A program made the translations under genes and the position numbers. Source: JAGVSR01 sp963750715 (GTDB lineage: Bacteria > Pseudomonadota > Alphaproteobacteria > Rhizobiales > Hyphomicrobiaceae). Taken from it: a DNA stretch of 64,000 nt. Location of the stretch: positions 117,668 to 181,667 of the forward strand of contig CAVVRP010000011.1 in the NCBI GenBank assembly GCA_963750715.1, in the 5' to 3' direction. Under the pieces are notes generated by a model. It did no database searches. It was not told the origin of the DNA and saw only the letters and a list, made by a program, of their open reading frames with translations. Positions 26,235-35,641 of the stretch are shown piece by piece. Position 1 is the first letter of the stretch. Every line of letters begins with the position of its first letter.

Positions 26235-26849
26235 CTACGAAGAGTCTTTTGCTTTCAACATCAACGCCTTTTCCAGTTCCGCAATGCGTTGGCGCAAAGG
26301 TGCCGTGCCTTCCTCGATCTCGACTAACGTGAAGCGCGGCGTGATGTGCTGCGGACAGTTCCAATCAAAGGCTTCGACTGAAATCACGATCCCCCGCTCA
26401 ACGTGTGCTTTGTATTCCGGCATTGAAAGGCGCTGGAGCATTTCGTGGTCATTGGCGTCAACGATGCGGACACGTCCGAGGATTTTGAGTCGCGCCCGAT
26501 TGGGGTAGTCCATGAGAAAGAGCGAGACTCGATCATCGGCCTTTAGGTTGCCGACGCTGATGTACTGCCGATTGCCTCGGAAGTCAGCAAGGCCAATGGT
26601 CTTCTCGTCGAGCACGCGCACGAACCCAGCCGGGCCGCCGCGATGCTGGATGTAGGGCCAGCCGGTCTCGCTGACGGTCGCCATGTAGAAGCTGTCTCGT
26701 GAGGCAATAAAGGCGGCTTCATTCGGACCCAGAACATCATGGTGGTCCTCGCCGGAATCCATCCGTGAATAGGCCCGGCGGCTGCCGTTTAGCTCCTGTG
26801 CCGCATTCACGCTTGTGGTGAACGCGAGTTCTGCGAATTTGTGTCCCAC
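26235..26849 (-). CDS. Pyridoxamine 5'-phosphate oxidase-fold (PPOX) flavoprotein
   Basis: The split-barrel FMN-binding domain is visible in FAELAFTTSVNAAQELNGSR, then AFIASRDSFYMATVSETGWP and GFVRVLDEKTIGLADFRGNR. A C-terminal coiled segment (LRQRIAELEKALMLKAK) is typical of the longer PPOX class. A GTG at 26849 behind GGAAAGG is the likely start, giving 204 residues. Because of a frameshift in the preceding DUF1348 gene, both read as one continuous frame; this is taken as an artefact of the shift, not a true fusion. It probably binds FMN or F420-like flavin. Substrate unknown. Confidence 0.8.
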   Translation of the reverse strand: MGHKFAELAFTTSVNAAQELNGSRRAYSRMDSGEDHHDVLGPNEAAFIASRDSFYMATVSETGWPYIQHRGGPAGFVRVLDEKTIGLADFRGNRQYISVGNLKADDRVSLFLMDYPNRARLKILGRVRIVDANDHEMLQRLSMPEYKAHVERGIVISVEAFDWNCPQHITPRFTLVEIEEGTAPLRQRIAELEKALMLKAKDSS

Positions 26850-26875
26850 GATCGCTGCCTTTCCAAGCTTGCATC

Positions 26876-27341
26876 TCAGAGCCCGAGCTCTGTGAGCCCG
26901 GGATGGCCATCCGGCCGAGGACCAAGCGGCCAGTGATACTTGCGCTCGCTCATGGAAATCGCGAAGGTCGTTGATGCTGGCGAAGCGCTTCTGCATCAGG
27001 CCGTCCGCGTCGAATTCCCAGTTCTCGTTTCCATAGGAGCGAAACCACTGACCGCTGGCGTCGTGCCACTCGTAAGCAAACCGGACAGCAATACGATTGT
27101 CCCGGAATGCCCACAGCTCCTTGATCAATCGGTAGTCGAGCTCACGTTCCCACTTGCGCGCGAGAAACACGACGATCTCATCACGCCCTTTGGGAAACTC
27201 TGAGCGATTGCGCCATTGGCTGCCGGGTGTGTAGGCGAGGGACACACGTTGAGGATCACGCGAATTCCACCCGTCCTCAGCCATGCGGACTTTTTGGAGC
27301 GCCGTTTCAAGAGTGAAGGGCGGGAGTGGTGGGCGCGACAT
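26876..27341 (-). CDS. DUF1348 / NTF2-like protein, frameshifted near 26945
   Basis: This is a SnoaL/NTF2-fold protein of the DUF1348 family: PPFTLETALQKVRMAEDGWN, then WRNRSEFPKGRDEIVVFLAR, LIKELWAFRDNRIAVRFAYE and GQWFRSYGNENWEFDADG. Near 26945 the frame shifts; the expected family ending is read in another frame as ERKYHWPLGPRPDGHPGL followed by a TGA at 26876. Corrected length is about 155 residues, as usual for the family. The start at 27341 has AAGGAG upstream. Function unknown; the fold often binds small hydrophobic ligands. It probably shares an operon with the PPOX gene. Confidence 0.75.
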
Positions 27342-27371
27342 AGCAATAGCTCCTTCGAGGAAGTACCTGTT

Positions 27372-27416
27372 AAGAAAAATGGGCGGCGGTCTGGAGTTCT
27401 CGATCGACCGCCGCCC
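27372..27416 (-). terminator. Intrinsic terminator after the YHS-domain gene
   Basis: On the leftward transcript an 11-bp perfect stem (GGGCGGCGGTC at 27381-27391 with GACCGCCGCCC at 27406-27416) is followed by AUUUUUCUU. It lies seven bases after the YHS gene stop and isolates it from the DUF1348 gene downstream. Confidence 0.85.
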
Positions 27417-27422
27417 CATAAT

Positions 27423-27905
27423 TCAGAGCTTGTCGACGGCGACGGATTTGATGTTTGCCCAGTTGCCCTCGGCCTTCTTGATGTTTCCGGGAATGTCTTC
27501 CGACCACTTGGTCTGAATATCGCTGTTGAGGTTTAGGTAAAGCCGCCCGTTGACAACTTTCCAAAAGCGCGGATCGCCGTCGAACTTCTTATTGAGCGCG
27601 GCGCCATACGCACAGTAGCCGCCAAAGGCTGGCTCATACTTGCCGGGATCGGTCTTGAAGGTGTCCAGATTAGACTGGTTCGCAAACCGGTACGTCGCGC
27701 CGTTGTGAGCGAGCGCAAACTTGTCGGTTCCGATGACGGGCTGACCGCCAAAGAACGACACGACGTCATAGCCGTGGGCCGCAAGACCGGGTCCGGCCAG
27801 CGTGGCACCGCGCGAGGTGTTCTGTTCGTCGACAGCGTAGGCAGACCCAGACAACAGGGACAGACCCAACGCGGAAGCCAGCAAGATTGGCCGAGTAAAG
27901 TTCAT
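27423..27905 (-). CDS. Exported YHS-domain protein
   Basis: This is a 160-residue protein with a Sec signal peptide (MNFTRPILLASALGLSLLSG, cut after AYA). A YHS domain follows: LAAHGYDVVSFFGGQPVIGT, DKFALAHNGATYRFANQSNL and KYEPAFGGYCAYGAAL. YHS proteins are thought to bind metals (the domain recurs in copper ATPases and monooxygenases). This periplasmic form with a Y-C-A-Y-G segment is common in alphaproteobacteria. The start at 27905 has AAGGAGACT upstream. It is divergent from a LysR gene, which probably regulates it, and is followed by a strong terminator. Confidence 0.88.
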   Translation of the reverse strand: MNFTRPILLASALGLSLLSGSAYAVDEQNTSRGATLAGPGLAAHGYDVVSFFGGQPVIGTDKFALAHNGATYRFANQSNLDTFKTDPGKYEPAFGGYCAYGAALNKKFDGDPRFWKVVNGRLYLNLNSDIQTKWSEDIPGNIKKAEGNWANIKSVAVDKL

Positions 27906-28015
27906 GGCGAATAGTCTCCTTCGATGTGATTGTTCCGTGCGGCACCAAGCTGCCGACACCGGGAACATGCGCCTCAAGGAGAGATTGAAAGAATAAGTCT
28001 TCTATGCAATAAATT

Positions 28016-28032
28016 ATTCCGATTATTGGAAT
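28016..28032. promoter_or_regulatory. LysR-type operator overlapping the lysR leader
   Basis: ATTCC-N7-GGAAT is a perfect inverted repeat of LysR layout, ending six bases before the LysR start codon at 28039. It covers the place where a ribosome-binding site would be, consistent with autorepression. The surrounding 30 bases are very AT-rich. Confidence 0.5.
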
Positions 28033-28038
28033 TATCGC

Positions 28039-28971
28039 ATGGACCGGTTTCACGAGCTGACGGTCTTCGTCGCCGTTGCCGAGACGGGCGGGTTTGCAAA
28101 GGCCGCAGGCCGGCTCGGCAGTTCGCCGCCCGCGGTTACGCGCGCAATCGCAGCACTCGAACAGCGCCTCAGCACAGAGTTCTTCACCCGGACAACGCGG
28201 CGAGTGCACCTGACCGAAGCAGGCAAGTTGTTCTTGGAACGTGCGCGCGGCCTCCTCTCAGACCTCGAGTTTGCCGAGTTTGAGGTGACCGGAGAAAGCA
28301 GAATGCCGACGGGGTATTTGACCGTTACGGCATCAGTAACTTTGGGGCGTTCGATCTTGCCACCGGTCGTGACGAGTTTTCTCAACGCGCATTCTCGCGT
28401 CACGGCCAAGGTCCTGCTGCTCGACCGGGTCGTCAATCTCATCGAGGAAGGCATCGATGTTGCCGTGCGAATAGGCCATCTGCCAGACTCCACACTGATT
28501 GCACGTCCGGTGGGCGAGGTCCGGCGCATGCTGGTTGCGAGCCCCGCCTATCTTTCAAAGCGCGGGATGCCCAAGACGGCGGCTGATCTCAAGCTGCACG
28601 CGATCATCGCCTTCACGGCGCTGATGCCGAATAGCGAGTGGACCTATATGGGCGAGAGGGGCATCCATCGCGTAACCCTTCAACCACGCTTCGAGATCAA
28701 TGACGCGACGGCCGCCATTGCAGCGGCCGAGGATGGAAACGGCATTACAAATGCGCTGTCATATATGGTTGCAAAGCACATCCGCGAGGGGCGCCTCATG
28801 CCGGTACTATTGGACTTGTGTCCACCACCCGCTCCGGTTCAGCTTGTCTATCCTGAGAGCCGGCTCGTTGCGCCCAAGGTCCGCGCCTTTATCGACTACG
28901 CGGCGCCGAGGATTCGGACAGCACTGGCAGAACTGAGGCCCATGGAACGGCAGTCCAAGACGAAGTCGTAA
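28039..28971 (+). CDS. LysR-family transcriptional regulator
   Basis: This is a 310-residue LysR regulator of the CrgA/DmlR-like group. The helix-turn-helix reads FHELTVFVAVAETGGFAKAA and SSPPAVTRAIAALEQRLSTE. The conserved linker region LTEAGKLFLERARGLLSDLE and an effector-binding domain with TVTASVTLGRSILPPVVTSF and IDVAVRIGHLPDSTLIARPV follow. It is divergent from the YHS protein gene with an inverted-repeat site in between, so that gene is its most likely target. No strong Shine-Dalgarno sequence is visible. Confidence 0.92.
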   Translation: MDRFHELTVFVAVAETGGFAKAAGRLGSSPPAVTRAIAALEQRLSTEFFTRTTRRVHLTEAGKLFLERARGLLSDLEFAEFEVTGESRMPTGYLTVTASVTLGRSILPPVVTSFLNAHSRVTAKVLLLDRVVNLIEEGIDVAVRIGHLPDSTLIARPVGEVRRMLVASPAYLSKRGMPKTAADLKLHAIIAFTALMPNSEWTYMGERGIHRVTLQPRFEINDATAAIAAAEDGNGITNALSYMVAKHIREGRLMPVLLDLCPPPAPVQLVYPESRLVAPKVRAFIDYAAPRIRTALAELRPMERQSKTKS

Positions 28972-29013
28972 AGATGAGAATCATTTGAATGGAATGCCAC
29001 TATCTGAGGACTC

Positions 29014-29817
29014 ATGCCACTCGATAGACCACAGCTCGAGTTCGTCGGGATTGCCAAGTCTTTCGATGGTGGCCAGAGTTGGGCAGTGCGCGACGTGTCA
29101 TTGAGCATCCAGACTGGCTTGTTTGTAGCGCTCGTCGGGCCTTCCGGCTCGGGCAAGACGACGCTGCTCAAGATGGTGAACAGATTGGTCGAGCCCGATT
29201 ACGGCACTGTCAGGATCGATGGCGAGCAGGTCGACAAGGCCGATCCTCCAATCCTGCGCCGCGGCATCGGCTATGTCTTCCAGGCGATCGGCCTGTTCCC
29301 ACATCTGACGATCGGGGAGAACATAGGAATTACTCCGCAATTGCTGAGGTGGTCCGAGGCCGAGATCGAGGCGCGCGTCGCCGAACTGCTCGATCTGGTC
29401 GGCCTCCCACAAAGCTACGCATCCCGATTTCCGGATGCACTGTCCGGCGGAGAGCGTCAGAGAGTTGGAGTAGCACGTGCGCTTGCGGCTCGACCGCGGC
29501 TCATGCTGATGGACGAGCCATTCGGTGCAATCGACCCCCTGACTCGCGATGATCTCGGGACGGCGTATCGAGGCTTGCACGACCGCCTCAACCTGACGAC
29601 CATCATGGTTACACATGATGTGCAGGAAGCCGTGCTGCTGGCTGACCGGATCGTCGTCATGGACGCCGGCCGAATCATTGCAGACGGCCCCCCGCCAGCG
29701 CTGATGACAGGGCACGCCTCGCCGCTCGTCGACGCCATGATGTCGAAGCCGAGGCGACAGGCCGAGCGAGTCCGAGCCATACTCGAGGGCAACGCGCCGG
29801 GCGCAAAGCATGTCTGA
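29014..29817 (+). CDS. ABC transporter ATP-binding subunit, OpuCA/EgtV-like
   Basis: This is a 267-residue ATPase of the osmoprotectant (quaternary amine) importer family. It has Walker A GPSGSGKTT near residue 43, Q-loop VFQAIGLFPHLTIGENIG, signature ALSGGERQRVGVARAL, Walker B LMLMDEPFGAIDPLTR and H-loop TTIMVTHD. It lacks the C-terminal CBS pair found in many OpuCA proteins. GAGGA lies just before the ATG. It overlaps the next gene by 8 bases, so the two are translationally coupled. The partner protein suggests import of a betaine-like solute, possibly ergothioneine. Confidence 0.9.
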   Translation: MPLDRPQLEFVGIAKSFDGGQSWAVRDVSLSIQTGLFVALVGPSGSGKTTLLKMVNRLVEPDYGTVRIDGEQVDKADPPILRRGIGYVFQAIGLFPHLTIGENIGITPQLLRWSEAEIEARVAELLDLVGLPQSYASRFPDALSGGERQRVGVARALAARPRLMLMDEPFGAIDPLTRDDLGTAYRGLHDRLNLTTIMVTHDVQEAVLLADRIVVMDAGRIIADGPPPALMTGHASPLVDAMMSKPRRQAERVRAILEGNAPGAKHV

Positions 29818-31366
29818 GCGCTTCAATTCTGCGTTTCATGCTCTGCCGGACTATCTGGCGCAGCATGTATTCTTAAGCGCCACGGCTCTGATGCTCGGCG
29901 TGTTGATCAGCCTACCGCTTGCTGTTCTGGCCGCGCGCCATTCGCGGCTGCGGTGGCCACTGCTGGCAATCGCCAGTCTGATCCAAACCATACCTGGGTT
30001 AGCCCTTTTGGCGCTGTTCTACCCTCTGCTGCTCCTGCTGTCGGAATTGACGCAAACACTGTTCGGACTGTCGTTTTCCGCGCTCGGCTTTCTGCCCTGC
30101 CTGATGGCATTGACGCTCTATTCGATGCTGCCGATCCTGCGTAACGGGGTGGCAGCGCTGACGGGAATAGACTCGAGCCTGCTCGAAGCCGCCGATGCTG
30201 TTGGCATGACGTCGCGGGAGCGGCTGTTGAGGGTGGAGCTCCCATTGGCTGCTCCGGTCATCATGGCTGGTATCCGCACCGCCGCAGTCTGGACAATCGG
30301 GGCGGCGACGCTGTCGACATCGGTTGGCCAGACTAGCCTCGGCAACTTCATTTTTTCCGGTTTGCAGACCGAGAACTGGGTCTACGTCGTGTTCGGCTGC
30401 GTCAGCGCAACAACGCTGGCGCTGCTTGTCGACCAGCTCCTTGGCATTCTGGAAACGGGCATCGCACGACGCGATATCCGGTATTCGTTGGCGGGCGGCG
30501 CAGGCCTGCTGCTGGGAACGATCGTTGCCGTGGCTCCAATGCTATTGGCAGCGCCGAGAGCGTATGTCATCGGCGCCAAGAACTTCAGCGAGCAATTCAT
30601 CCTGGCTGAGTTGATTGCCGGACAGTTGGAGCACGAAGGAGCATCAGCTGAGCGCAAGCAGAACCTCGGCTCGGCTGTTGCGTTTCGCGCGCTGGCTAGC
30701 AGTGAAATAGACGTTTATGTCGACTATACTGGCACACTGTGGACCAATGTGATGGCGCGCCGGGACACGCCGTCCCGTGAGGTCATGCTGCGTGAGATCG
30801 AGAGCTGGATGCGGACGCAGCATGCGGTTACGGTGCTCGGTCCCCTCGGGTTCGAGAATGCCTACGTTCTCGCCATGCGCGCCGATCGAGCGTCATCGTT
30901 GGGTATCAATACCATCAGGGATTTGACACGGCACGTCACTACCTTGAATCTCGGCAGCGATCTGGAGTTCCTCAGCCGTCCGGAATGGGCAGCACTTCAA
31001 AGAGCTTATGGCCTAGCGTTCCGCGATCAGCGATCGTTCAGTCCGACCTTCATGTATCGCGCCCTGGAGGACGGCAGCGTCGACGTTATCTCCGCGTTCT
31101 CCAGCGATGGCCGAATTGCTGCATCGAAGCTAGTCGTGCTCGACGATCCCCGTCATGTGACTCCCGCCTATGATGCGGTCGTGCTAATTTCACCGAAGCG
31201 GTTCGGCGATGCGCTCCTGCGCCGTGCGCTGACGCCATTGATCGGCCGCATCAGCGTCGAGACCATGCGCGAGGCAAATTTCATGGTCGATCGCGACGCA
31301 GACAAGGCAACACCCGCAGTGGCCGCCAATTTCCTGAAGCGAGCGATTGGGTCGCCCGAGCGCTGA
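29810..31366 (+). CDS. Fused permease and substrate-binding protein, OpuCB-OpuCC/EgtU-like
   Basis: This is a 518-residue fusion. Residues 1-210 form a BPD-type permease with about six membrane segments and the EAA loop (SLLEAADAVGMTSRERLLRV). After a further membrane anchor near 225-245 comes an OpuAC-type binding domain: YVIGAKNFSEQFILAELIAG, DVYVDYTGTLWTNVMARRDT and DVISAFSSDGRIAASKLVVL. This permease-binding fusion is the architecture of the ergothioneine importer EgtU and of choline/betaine OpuC-like systems. With egtBD 10 kb away, ergothioneine is a reasonable candidate ligand. The sequence alone does not settle it. Confidence 0.9.
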   Translation: MSERFNSAFHALPDYLAQHVFLSATALMLGVLISLPLAVLAARHSRLRWPLLAIASLIQTIPGLALLALFYPLLLLLSELTQTLFGLSFSALGFLPCLMALTLYSMLPILRNGVAALTGIDSSLLEAADAVGMTSRERLLRVELPLAAPVIMAGIRTAAVWTIGAATLSTSVGQTSLGNFIFSGLQTENWVYVVFGCVSATTLALLVDQLLGILETGIARRDIRYSLAGGAGLLLGTIVAVAPMLLAAPRAYVIGAKNFSEQFILAELIAGQLEHEGASAERKQNLGSAVAFRALASSEIDVYVDYTGTLWTNVMARRDTPSREVMLREIESWMRTQHAVTVLGPLGFENAYVLAMRADRASSLGINTIRDLTRHVTTLNLGSDLEFLSRPEWAALQRAYGLAFRDQRSFSPTFMYRALEDGSVDVISAFSSDGRIAASKLVVLDDPRHVTPAYDAVVLISPKRFGDALLRRALTPLIGRISVETMREANFMVDRDADKATPAVAANFLKRAIGSPER

Positions 31367-31604
31367 TCTTCAGTAAAAAACCCTAGCCGCTTGGTCGCTG
31401 CGCCCATCAAGGTACCGCGCACGGGATTAATCGAACGGGAGCAGATGAATGGGAAGAAAAGACGGGCCGCACCGGCTACGTCTGCCGGTCCAGCTGATAG
31501 GACCTGGCACCGGTGCGCCACCGTCAATGATGAGATATTCCTAACGCCTGAGGATGACGCTCAAGGCGCACTCGGCCGCAACGCCACTGACCGCTGCCCA
31601 CCCA

Positions 31605-31799
31605 CTAATCCATGTCACGAAAGGCGTGGCCGTCAGCCGCGACGCCTTCGACGACGCTAGGAGGCAGCAAGTCTTGCGCCGCTGTGCCATCAAAGACCCA
31701 ATCGCTCTTGTCGGAGAAATCGGGGAGACTTGCGCCTTTGCGCACATACAGGCCAATGGCCGGCTTTTTGGCATTAATGTAGAGATCATATTGTTGCAT
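31605..31799 (-). CDS. Small conserved-looking protein, 64 residues
   Basis: This has a strong ribosome-binding site (GGGAGG, eight bases before the ATG at 31799) and a well-formed globular sequence: MQQYDLYINAKKPAIGLYVR, KGASLPDFSDKSDWVFDGTA and PPSVVEGVAADGHAFRDMD. I recall short alphaproteobacterial hypothetical proteins of this form but no function. No signal peptide and no cysteine. It follows the broken YdeP-type gene by about 40 bases on the same strand. Confidence 0.6.
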   Translation of the reverse strand: MQQYDLYINAKKPAIGLYVRKGASLPDFSDKSDWVFDGTAAQDLLPPSVVEGVAADGHAFRDMD

Positions 31800-31837
31800 C
31801 GCGACAACCTCCCTGGAGGCGCCCACTCCCGCGCCGT

Positions 31838-34301
31838 TCAGGCGGGTCGAGCCGTGCGCTTTACCGAAACCGGCACGGATTTGTAGGACGGAGTTCCGCT
31901 CCGACGATCGTACTGATCGATGGCGATCAAGTTGTTGGCTTCCGGGTAATATGTGGCGACCGATCCTGGGGCGATATCGAACTCGACAGCCGTCAATCCG
32001 GACAATGTGCGCGGAGCATCGCCCTCGTTGCAAACGGTCTCGACGTCGACCACGTCGCCGTGTTGCAATCCTCGGGCAGCCAGATCGGCTGCATTCATGA
32101 AGAGGATGTCGCGCCGTCCGGTAATGCCGCGATATCGGTCGTCCAGCGTGTAGATGGTCGTATTGTATTGGTCGTGGCTGCGGACGGTCGCCAGGATGAG
32201 AGCGCCGGGCTCGTCACAGCGCGCGTCTTCCTCCAGGCCCGCGGCAACGACGAACTCGGCCTTGCCCGATTTTGTGTTCCATACGCGCTTTGACGCGGGA
32301 ACGGACAGCCGAAATCCTCCCGGTTGCGCCACGCGCTGGTTGAAGTCGTAGAAGTCGGGAAACACCGCCTCGATCTTGTCGCGGATGCGGCTGTAGTCGG
32401 CGATGAGCTCGCGCCAAGGCACCTGTGTGTTGGGCGAGCGTCGCCAGCGCCAGTTCGGCCACGATGGCTGGCTCCGACTTGAGGTGACCCGACGCCGGCT
32501 TGAGCCCGCCCGACGACGCGTGCACCATGGCCATGGAATCTTCCACCGTCACGCTCTGCCGTCCCGTTTCCTGGATGTCGAGTTCGGTCCGCCCGAGACA
32601 CGGCAGGATGAAGCTTTGCTTGGCGATGAGCAGATGCGATCGGTTGAGTTTCGTCGCGATATGGACGGCGAGATCCAGCTGTCGCATTGCCGGAAACGTG
32701 ACGTCGGGATCGGACATCGCCACGGCCAGATTGCCCCCGAGGCAGACCAGGGCCCTCGAACGGCCTTTGCTGATCGCTTCAATGGCCTCGACGGCGTTGT
32801 GACCCTTCTGGCGCGGCGCCTTGATGGGGAATGCCTGCTCGAGATTGTCGAGCAGCTGGCGCGAGGGGACTTCCGTGATGCCGACCGTGCGGTCGCCCTG
32901 GACGTTCGAGTGCCCACGCAGCGGGCAGATGCCGGCGCCTTCCTTGCCGATGTTGCCGCGCATCAGCAGCAGGTTGGCGATCTGGTGCACGTTGGACGTG
33001 CCATGACTGTGCTGGGTGATGCCCATGCCATAGCAGATGATCACGCGCTCGGCCTCGGCGTACACCTTTGCTGCCGCCTCGATTTCGGCACGCCGCAGCC
33101 CAGCAAATCGTTCGATCTGCGACCAGTCGGTCGCGTCGATGTCGGCAACGAGCGCGTCGAAGCCATTCGTATGTCTCGGCGATGAAATCGCGATCGAGGA
33201 CGCCTGTACTTCCGCTGCGCGATCTGCACGCGATCCAACTCAAGCAGGCACTTCATCATTCCCGTGAGACCAGCGACGTCACCGCCGATTCCGACCTGGT
33301 AGTAGGACGACGCGATTGGCGTCGAGCCGAGCGTCACCATCTCGAAAGGGTTCTGCGGCGCTTGGAAGCGTTCCAGGCCGCGCTCGCGCAAGGGGTTGAA
33401 GACGACGATCTTGCATCCCGCGTCGGGAGGCATCCCGAAGGGTGCCGAGCATTCGCGGATGGTTGGTGCCGGGATTGTGGCCGATGCAGAAGATCGCGTC
33501 GGCATGGTCGAAATCGTCGAGCGTGACCGTACCTTTCCCGACGCCGATCGACTCCGGCAGTCCGACGCTCGTCGCCTCGTGACACATGTTCGAGCAGTCC
33601 GGAAAGTTGTTGGTGCCGAACTCGCGCACATAAAGTTGGTAGAGGAACGCCGCCTCGTTCGACGTTCGGCCCGACGTGTAGAACTCGGCCATGTTCGGGT
33701 CGGGCAACGCGCGCAGAGCCGCGCCGATACGCTGAAAGGCGTCCTCCCATGCGATCGGCTGGTAGGTGTCGGTGGTGGCATCGTAGGCCAGAGGGTGTGT
33801 CAGGCGGCCTTCGCTTTCGAGCGCGAAGTCCGGCCAACCCCACAACTCCGACACGGTATGCGCGGCGAAAAACTCTGGTGTCGCCCGCTTGCTGGTTGCT
33901 TCCCATGCGACGGCCTTGGCGCCGTTCTCACAGAATTCGAACGACGAGGTATGCCGCGGATCGGGCCAAGCGCATCCGGGACAGTCAAATCCAGTCGGCT
34001 GGTTTAGCGTCAGCAGACCTTTCATCTCGCGCGACACCGAGACTGACATTTCGCTGCTGAGCGCTCGTGCGACCGCCTTGAGCGCACCCCACCCGCCCGC
34101 GGGGCCTTTATAATCCTCTACGCCCTCGATGTGCCTCTTCTCCTTCTTCGCAAACCGCCTTTTTTTCTCGCCGCCGAACGGATGCGTCTCCATCCGGGGC
34201 TTCTGGTCGAAGGTTTCCGCTGGTGCTGCCTTGCCGCCGCTTCGCGCCGGTTGGTGCATTTCGCTCTCCACTCCGGAGACCTCGTGCGGGTTCTTAACCA
34301 T
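31838..34301 (-). pseudogene. FdhF/YdeP-family molybdopterin oxidoreductase with about four frameshifts
   Basis: Pieces in several frames add up to one protein of about 820 codons. They include QPTGFDCPGCAWPDPRHTSS, EFYTSGRTSNEAAFLYQLYV and IGHNPGTNHPRMLGTLRDAS, then after a shift near 33420 KIVVFNPLRERGLERF. After shifts near 33220 and 33080 comes AERVIICYGMGITQHSHGTS with IANLLLMRGNIGKEGAGICP. After another near 32420 comes the molydopterin-dinucleotide-binding tail ILATVRSHDQYNTTIYTLDD. YdeP-type enzymes resemble formate dehydrogenase H but have unknown or acid-resistance-linked roles. It is either a true pseudogene or a heavily mis-sequenced gene. Confidence 0.85.
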
Positions 34302-34884
34302 GGGCGCCTCCTGATCGTGCTGGAAGCATCTAGGCAGGGGCTGACTGCCTTAGGATTCATTTCTCGGCATGTCGAGTAACGTTACGAATGAATGGTACGT
34401 GTGGTCACAGCTGAACTTCGTCGTCCGCAGATTGGCGCCGGCTGACGCTCGATACAAGTCCCGTTCTGATTGATGAGGCCTGAGATCTGCAGCATCCCGG
34501 CTTCTGGCTTGGCCCACCTCCATCTTCGGGCTGGCGACGGTGGTCAATCCGTAGATAGTAGCGATACTGTCAAAAAATCACGGCCCCGTATCACGTCGAC
34601 GCCGCAAGCGCGGCAGTCTCGCAGGATTGATCTCGACGGTCGTCCAACAAACTCGTCCTGCTTTGCGGGGCGAGTGCTCGCCGGTTCGGGCCGACGCTTG
34701 CGCGCAGAGTGCCGTTTTCTCCCGCAATATCCACCATCGCACCAGTGGAAGGCCACGCCAAGTCTGGCGTCAAGACCAACCCTGAACTAACATTATTCTG
34801 GGACACTTGGTGGGGGCTGGTCATTGCGGCGACTGCTAGCCCCAGACAGTCTGCAGGCGCAGATGAGAGTAAGGAAACCAATCG
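34302..34884. other. About 580 bases with no identified gene
   Basis: No recognised protein or RNA. It contains short frames with no family resemblance and probably the upstream region of the lemA gene. An AACGTTACG palindromic patch lies near 34379. Confidence 0.45.
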
Positions 34885-35451
34885 ATGAGCACCAACTTCT
34901 CAATCATACTCGGTGTGATAGGCCTCGCCGTCCTTTGGCTGATCGTGGCTTACAATGGTCTCGTTGCACTGCGCCAGCGCTGCAAACAGGCGTTCTCCGA
35001 CATCGACGTGCAGTTGAAGCAGAGACACGACCTCGTGCCCAACTTAGTCGAGGCCGTGAAGGGCTATGCCAAGCACGAGCGTGACACTCTGGAAAACGTG
35101 ATCAAATGGCGCAACGCCGCGGCATCTGCCTCGGGGCCTGTAGCGCAGGCGGCCGCCGAGAGCCAGCTCACGGCCGGTATTCGCCAGCTTATCGCCCTTG
35201 CCGAGGCTTATCCGGACCTCAAGGCCAACACCAACTTCCAACAGCTTCAGACCGAGCTTGCCGACCTCGAGAACAAGATCGCAGCCTCTCGCCGGTTCTT
35301 TAACAACGCGGCCTCGGAGTACAACGCCTCGCGCGAGAGCTTCCCGAACGTGCTGTTCGCCAACTCGATGGGTTTTGGGCCTCAGGACTTCTTCAATCTC
35401 GACGAAGCCGAAAAGGCAGCCGTCCAGACCGCGCCGAAGGTTCAGTTCTGA
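34885..35451 (+). CDS. lemA: LemA-family protein
   Basis: This is a 188-residue LemA protein. It has one N-terminal membrane anchor (IILGVIGLAVLWLIVAYNGL), then the family block LRQRCKQAFSDIDVQLKQRH with DLVPNLVEAVKGYAKHE, a coiled helical bundle, and the terminal ASRRFFNNAASEYNASRESF and FFNLDEAEKAA. LemA proteins are inner-membrane proteins of unclear role, often paired with an M48 protease as here. GAGAGTAAGGA precedes the start. Function is uncertain although the family is clear. Confidence 0.93.
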   Translation: MSTNFSIILGVIGLAVLWLIVAYNGLVALRQRCKQAFSDIDVQLKQRHDLVPNLVEAVKGYAKHERDTLENVIKWRNAAASASGPVAQAAAESQLTAGIRQLIALAEAYPDLKANTNFQQLQTELADLENKIAASRRFFNNAASEYNASRESFPNVLFANSMGFGPQDFFNLDEAEKAAVQTAPKVQF

Positions 35452-35641
35452 ACCTATGCACATTGGAACGCGCCCGCCCAGGGACTCGCGCAGCAACTTA
35501 GGAGGCTTGCAGATTTCATAACCGTACAATGGTACGTCCTGTCGACGCGTGGACAAGCCATCGGACCCAGAAATCGCCAAGAGTCGCTCGGTGTCCGGAG
35601 GGCTCGGGGGACCGGAACTTCCCGAAAAGGGTAATTTTACG

